Below are positions 58,801 to 64,000 of a stretch of 64,000 nt of DNA, one piece after another. This DNA is from Daedaleopsis sinensis (taxonomy: Eukaryota > Basidiomycota > Agaricomycetes > Polyporales > Polyporaceae), in assembly GCA_033807695.1 (NCBI GenBank), contig CM066306.1, positions 1,054,001-1,118,000 on the forward strand. The letters run 5' to 3'. Both the position numbers and the translations under genes were made by a program. How positions within the stretch are numbered: the first letter of the stretch is position 1; each line of letters opens with the position of its first letter. The notes below the pieces were generated by a model. That model was not told the origin of the DNA. It worked only from the letters and a program-made list of their open reading frames with translations, and did no database searches.

Positions 58801-59600
58801 CACAGATTTGAATTTTCACAGTAGTTACATCAAGTTCACAGTGTGTTTACATTTGAAAGATAATCACAATATCTCCACCATAGTACACTGGTCTTTAATG
58901 CAGTTACAGGAGATTCATATTTTGAATTTTACTGCAATGTAATTTCTTTGGAACTCTAGAATATATTCTGGTCAAAGCATGATCTCATTTCAAGTATAAC
59001 TTTGATTTTTTGCCCATGTAGACAGCTAGCATTTGGCAGAAAAACAGAGTTCACATTTACACTGCAACTGCAGTGTTTCTCCTAGATAGGATTTAATACA
59101 CATTAGGGATACATTGTGGAGACACTTACAATGTAGCTGCTATGTGTTTAATAGCATAAATCATGGCTTCATTACCACTATAGCTTGCAGTTACATCGGT
59201 ACTTTGGATGAGAGATCTATGCCAGTCACATTCTAGTTATATTTCAAATTTGTCGGCAATAAAACTACGGTTTTCAGGGGGGTTATAGTGGGATTTTAGC
59301 TACGATGTAAATACAATATAACTACTGGTTTCACAGCCCAATGCCCCCGGTGACAAAGCAATCCATAGAAGCTGAGATCTAGACCATAGCCTCGTCCTCC
59401 ATGTCACGAGAGGAAAGCAGGGATACACTCACCTTGTGGGATCTTCTACGCGGTTCTTACAGAACCGGAGTCGAGAAGGTGATCATATATTGATACTATT
59501 CACTGCACGACGCGCTACCTAGAACGCATCATGCAGAGGGTTATGTCCGCTAGCCGAGTAGAGTTCTTTGCAGCCGCTATGCCTCGTCGTCCTCCATCCA
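58801..59600. other. AT-rich spacer
   Basis: Markedly AT-richer than the rest of the window, with no frames of interest and many stops. It separates the repeat-rich left side from the F-box-like and RhoGAP-like genes. Confidence 0.5.
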
Positions 59601-59612
59601 AACCGACGTACT

Positions 59613-60605
59613 TCACCAGCCGCCTGCTCGCTTGCGCCATTCCTGCCTGAGGTGCGTCTGCCAGTACTCATGGCGAACGCGGATATTGAGTTTCGGCCCC
59701 GATAGCACAGAAGCGTCGAGGCTCGGACGGCTCAGCCTGATCTCGCGCACCACGTCCATCACGACGGTGTCCCCGGGCGTGTCATCCTGCTGTACGGCTG
59801 GCGAGATGACGACGGTGCGCAGCGCACCAAAGTTCGGCGGGCTCGCGGCCACCAGCTCCTTCAGCGCCTGGCACGACGCCCCCTCCGCGCCCGAGATCTG
59901 CAAGTGCGCGAGGCGCGGCGCGGCGGCGGACCACAGCGGAAGCGTCTTGTCCCACTTGCCGTCGACCAGGTGCAGCTTCTCGAGCGCGGGGAAAATCGGC
60001 GCGGCGGCGAGGGCGGCGCGGTTCGGCGGGGGCCCGGCCGAGTAGAACTCCCTGTCGGATGGCTCCGTCCACGCGTCTCTCGCAGGGGGCGCGCGCAGGA
60101 ACACGCGGTCCTGCTGGAGGAGCGTGAGCTCGCGCAGCGCGGGGAGCGTGCAGGGGACGTAGGGCAGAAGGACCTCAGGGTGGCTGAGGACGGCGAGCGT
60201 GCGGAGGTCGGGCGCGATGCGCACGAGGAGCGCGGTGAGCGCGGACACGAGGCGGCCGTTCCAGCCGGCCTTGTCGCCCTGCCAGGAGTGGAAGTCGCGG
60301 AAGTGGAAGGAGGGCCCGAGGAAGCAGACGTCGGTCTTGCCTGGGAGGAACGCGAGGAGGAGGTGGCGCACGCGCGGGGAGTCGCGCTCGGATGCGGCGG
60401 CGGCGGCGACGGCGTCGTCGAAGCGGGCGAGGAACTTCTGCACTTGGCTCGCGCGCGTGAGCTCCACGCTGTGGAAACGGACGGGTGCGGAGACGTTGCG
60501 GATGGCTTTGGAGGTGCGCGAGAGAGAGATACCGGTCTTTCCGCCGTCGACGCAGGCGAGCTCGAAGATGTATTGCCAGACATCGGTCGAGAGGGATTCC
60601 ATCAT
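59613..60605 (-). CDS. F-box-like domain protein with Leu-rich C-terminal region
   Basis: A single uninterrupted frame of 330 aa, strongly GC-rich at third positions, unlike most neighbours. The N-terminus MMESLSTDVWQYIFELAC followed by ISLSRTSKAIRNVSAPV fits the F-box-like pattern (LPxDxWxxIFxxA...LxxTSKxxRxxSxPxxF). The rest has Leu-rich segments such as LRTLAVLSHPEVLLPYV, LRELTLL, ALEKLHLVDGKWD and RLAHLQISGAEGASCQAL, as in fungal F-box/LRR-type proteins. These usually act as substrate adaptors of SCF ubiquitin ligases; the substrate is unknown. The frame is intact, and an AT-rich TATA-like element lies upstream. Confidence 0.8.
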   Translation of the reverse strand: MMESLSTDVWQYIFELACVDGGKTGISLSRTSKAIRNVSAPVRFHSVELTRASQVQKFLARFDDAVAAAAASERDSPRVRHLLLAFLPGKTDVCFLGPSFHFRDFHSWQGDKAGWNGRLVSALTALLVRIAPDLRTLAVLSHPEVLLPYVPCTLPALRELTLLQQDRVFLRAPPARDAWTEPSDREFYSAGPPPNRAALAAAPIFPALEKLHLVDGKWDKTLPLWSAAAPRLAHLQISGAEGASCQALKELVAASPPNFGALRTVVISPAVQQDDTPGDTVVMDVVREIRLSRPSLDASVLSGPKLNIRVRHEYWQTHLRQEWRKRAGGW

Positions 60606-60750
60606 GTGTTTTCTGCGGGATTTGCAAGTGAGCGAGACCGTGGAGAAAGGGTCTAGAGGGATGCGGCATACGTGCGATATCGGATCCTAACTTGAAGTTG
60701 GGGTCTAAGGAAGACGTCTGTCTGGGGAACATGACCATCTGTTGACCAGG

Positions 60751-60758
60751 TTTAAATA
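60751..60758 (-). promoter_or_regulatory. TATA-like element of the F-box-like gene
   Basis: TATTTAAA on the minus strand, about 146 bp upstream of the ATG at 60605. Distance and sequence are acceptable, but there is no other support. Confidence 0.35.
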
Positions 60759-60759
60759 C

Positions 60760-61987
60760 CTTGGGATGACCGCAGTGGCGACGGTAATCTATGTGCCTGG
60801 AAATCCCCGCGATTCAGTGGGGCAGTTCACTCACTCGCTTACAGAAGCATGAGCATATGCGTTCACAGCTCGGATATGGATATGAGAGTGAAGTCCGATA
60901 TATGCAGTGTCGCTTGGGCGTTGACTACCTTGACTACATACTTGAATAGTAAGAATGCTGTTCGTACTGGGACGGGCACTGTTAGCGCCAATGCTTGAGT
61001 GCCGACAGCTGTGTACAGTGCGTTCCTTGGTGCCTCATCCCGGTTTTCTATCGATTTCCAAGTATACAGCAACCGGAGTACTCACTTATTAAAGATCTTT
61101 TACTCCAAGGGCAGGCGGGAGGCGGTTGTCAGTCGTCTTGTCGAGGACAGAGAGATCATCGATCAACATTCTTTGATAGATGATAGCCACATGTATATGG
61201 CCCATGGCAGATTGTGTCTTGCAAGGAGACACCAGCAAAAGTGAGTGTTGGCTACACTTTCGAAGTTTTGAGCACCAACGAAGGCGAATGTGACGGATTC
61301 GCGGGACAGGAAGGTGAAGCTTGAGCATGTCATTGACAATGATATCGCTATGAGGAAAGGCCTATAATCATTTGTTTCTGTGCGCCGACTACAGTGCCTC
61401 TCGTCAGAACAAGTATCTCAGGGCGATTAACTGGATTGAATCTTACTGAGAACATCATAGATGGCCCACCTAAGCTAGTATGCTCGGTTACCAGCCATTC
61501 CTCATGTACGCGTAGGTTGGTGACGACGGTCACCAAACCTACTGGCGTGTAGTAGGGAAGATGGTTACCGCTCTGTACAAATATCGCAGTGCATACATAT
61601 TCTCATCGAGCCAAGTCGTCGCTGTTCTCACAAACAATCCAGTGAAGAAAGCTAGAAGAGAGCACGCTAGTAGAGACCAGGTGAAAACAAGTAGTACGCC
61701 TCCCGACGTCGCGAAAGCGAATCCCCCGGAGTCGGAGTCGGTGATTGAGGACAAGCCGCCGGCCGCGACGTGAAGGCGCTCTGCCCACAACCGCCGTCTT
61801 TCCCTCGTCTACAGTCCCGCCAACTCCATCCAGCAGCAATCATCGTGTATTATACCCAGTATACCTCCTCATCCCGTTCCTTTGGTTGCCCTTCCTATCT
61901 TCATCTCCGTTTCTTGGGCACTAGTAGGACGAACCGCACCGAGGGAAGACCTTCACACTACCGGATACCCACACAATCACCCGAGCC
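60760..61987. other. Intergenic region upstream of the RhoGAP-like gene
   Basis: No supported gene. Short frames on both strands lack motifs. From about 61790 to 61987 the plus strand is CT-rich and probably contains the promoter and leader of the gene starting at 61988. Confidence 0.4.
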
Positions 61988-64000
61988 ATGTCTGCCGCCC
62001 CCGCTCCTGCGACTCCCTCAAGATCCTATTCTAGCCCTCAAATAACCACGAACGATGCAGCTACACCAGCAAGAAATGATGCAGAGACCGGAAAGATGCC
62101 GCCGACCCCGGAGGTGCGTTTGAATGGCCGCCGCGCCTCCGCTGCCAGCTTGCGCGGTACGCCCTCCAGACAAGGTCGAGGAGATGATGGATGGGGTTCA
62201 AACTTCTGGGTCACTTTGGTCGATCCGCAGGTGCGCACTACTTCCTCCTGACGCCGATTGAAACCGCGTCGTGATTAGTGCCATCGCTGATCGGCTTCGC
62301 GGCCTTTTTGACGGATGCTGCGCTATGTGCTGTGCCTATATGCGCGCACTCAGACTCAAGTGTCCTTCTATGCTTGCCCTGCAACCGGAGAGGTGAGCTG
62401 GGATCCGCCAGTTGGCAACTTTTTGTGAGAATATCCCATCGTTGTCCGTGCCGCAATCATCCTCAATATAGGACACAGATTACCACCGAGCCCCGATGGC
62501 GAATGGTGGGAGATGTATGATGAAGCCAACTGCCTTCCATACTACTACCATACCAAGTCTGGCGAAACGGTCTGGGAGCGTCCGAACGATGCATTCGTGA
62601 TCCCCCTCGGTGTCCTGCAAAATACCGCTCTCACACGACGACTGTCACTTAACCGTAGCCCGCAATCCGATCCCAAAACCGGGCAGAAGCAAGCGTCCGG
62701 AACAGAAGATCGCCTCCCATACCGCCGTTCGCGCTCGTACATGAACGAACGAGAAGCGGGTCAGTCACACAAGAACAGCAGCAGCTCCCTCCAGCCTCGC
62801 CGTTCGCATTCGTCGACGCGGAGTTCTCCAGGACGCACGCAACAAACCACCTCTAGCCCGACTACTTCTCCTCGTAAGGGCTCTACTGGGAAGCGCACTC
62901 ACCCGGGGCGGCAGTCGACGTCTAGCACGGAACATCTGCACCAGAGCTCTGGCTCTCAGGGCGGTCCGTTGTCGTATGAACGGGGCCACCCTCTCGCCCC
63001 AATTCCCGGATCCCCTTATAACACTGACGCTTCCCCTTCCCCCGCACCTTCCCTCCATGATCGCGGATCATTGGCGGGCACCCCTGTCAACGGTGCACGC
63101 AAAGAGAAAATCAAGAAGGATAGTCCACGCCAGAAGAGCAAGACCGACGACGCCACCTTAGACCGTTCCCGCTCTAAATCCTCTTCATATATGGAATACC
63201 GTTCGCCGCAGCCGCAGAGTCTCAGCGCAGCACTCGAGATGATAGCCCTAAACAGCTCACAGTCTTCCAGCAATCACAGCAATCAAGGCAGGTCAATCAG
63301 CGAACACGGGCATAGCGCTGGTCCGGGGACACCTCTCCAGGAGTCGCCTCCCCGTGTCAGGATCAACACTGATCCAAAACTGCTAAGCGGCGCCTCGCTG
63401 AGTAGTGACAGTTTGCACACGCCCGACACACCGCTGCTGTTTAAGCTTCGGGGCGGTAAGGACAAAAGCGTGCCACCGTCTCCAAGCAGACCCGTACCCG
63501 CAGCACCGCAGCCAAGACGCAGTGTATCAGGACCTGGGCATTTGGGTTTCAGAGGCAAGGAGATCAGTAACCCAGTGCTCAACCCCGGTACGGGCAACCA
63601 TCCCCTCTTGACTTCTTTCCACCATGATTCTCATTTGTGTCGCAGAGGCCAGCCGACATATGAGCCAGTTGGTCAACCGCCAAGGCTGCACGCCCATACC
63701 TATAGACATCTATGAGAAGACGGGTCGGACCTCTTCGCTCAATACTGGGTAAGTGTTTGGGCGTGCTCTCTAGAGCTGGTTTATTGATATTTGATGTCAA
63801 CAGCAAATACCCCGTACTTCCGCAAGATCTCGCATCTGATATCCAGCAGTTCGCGGAGTCGGACTTTGCTCATCGATACTTCTCGACTCATCGCACCGGG
63901 TTCATCTTCAAACGGAAAGTCCCCGTCGCGCAGATCATGACATGGCAGAAGGTATGCCAGTCACATTGCGAGATTCTTTGCAAAGATGCCCATGTTCTCT
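61988..64000 (+). CDS. WW-domain protein, ARHGAP39-like RhoGAP, 5' part (runs off window)
   Basis: Exons 61988-62230, 62354-62424, 62479-63587, 63646-63748 and 63804-63951 join in frame, and a GT donor at 63952 shows that the gene continues. The N-terminus MSAAPAPATPSRSYSS is disordered. The first WW-like unit reads FWVTLVDPQ, TQVSFYACPATGEVSWDPPVGNF. The second is clearer: GEWWEMYDEANCLPYYYHTKSGETVWERP. A Ser-rich region of about 370 residues follows, then DLASDIQQFAESDFAHRYF and STHRTGFIFKRKVPVAQIM. The last block resembles the start of the MyTH4-like region in fungal RhoGAPs with paired WW domains, so a RhoGAP domain is expected beyond the window. Such proteins switch off Rho-family GTPases in polarity and cytoskeleton control. 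The WW call is firm; the RhoGAP call is inferred. Confidence 0.75.

Noticed and set aside
59861..60656. Long frames overlapping the F-box-like gene on both strands
   Set aside because: They are high-GC shadows without motifs. The 330-aa minus frame carries the F-box-like and Leu-rich patterns.
1..64000. CRISPR arrays, operons, Shine-Dalgarno sites or rRNA genes
   Set aside because: The window is intron-rich eukaryotic DNA. No regularly spaced identical repeats of CRISPR type and no rRNA-like sequence were seen.

Overview
The window looks like nuclear DNA of a basidiomycete, most likely an Agaricomycete. Almost every recognisable gene is cut by many short introns of about 45-70 bp. Several gene families are ones I know as expanded in mushroom-forming fungi: a Tnp2-type CACTA transposase, JmjC/KDM3-like oxygenases, T5orf172 GIY-YIG proteins, tail-anchored WD40 proteins, and large families of unknown function. 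The species cannot be named from this sequence. Exon coordinates were read by eye from splice consensus and frame continuity, so edges may be off by a base or two.

Layout. 0-7 kb is repeat-rich: a broken JmjC gene (+), an unidentified five-exon gene (-), a doubly deleted GIY-YIG relic (-), and a 613-codon gene of unknown function (-). 7.8-10.1 kb holds a seven-exon coiled-coil and membrane protein gene. 10.3-12.2 kb is the first copy of a 1.92-kb segment that recurs almost identically at 46.4-48.3 kb. Each copy carries two complete, divergently transcribed small genes, called B (289 aa) and C (114 aa) here. Gene A (13.9-15.7 kb) is a larger paralog of B with two tandem copies of a 'PRND' motif unit. 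15.9-24.5 kb has a membrane protein gene, a 165-aa gene, a tail-anchored WD40 gene and a scrambled coding region. 25.3-27.3 kb is a JmjC gene with a KDM3-like zinc finger (-). 29.7-33.1 kb holds another membrane protein gene and a second tail-anchored WD40 gene.

34.1-46.2 kb is a same-strand run of four genes: a ubiquitin-like protein, a Tnp2/CACTA transposase, a Ser/Pro-rich protein with a conserved C-terminal region, and a very large low-complexity protein with a conserved C-terminal half. This may be the body of a cargo-bearing CACTA element, but I found no terminal inverted repeats by eye. 49.6-52.4 kb has an apparently functional GIY-YIG gene and an intact six-exon gene of unknown function. 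53-57 kb holds mostly coding relics. 57.6-58.8 kb is a 398-bp higher-order tandem repeat followed by AT-rich and trinucleotide sequence. The right end has more conventional genes: a single-exon, GC-rich F-box-like gene (-), and the 5' part of a WW-domain gene that resembles ARHGAP39-type RhoGAPs and runs off the window.

The genes do not form a metabolic pathway. The picture is an accessory, transposon-shaped region bordered on the right by a conserved block. The most unusual items are the duplicated two-gene cassette with its A/B family, and the ubiquitin-fold gene lying just upstream of the transposase.
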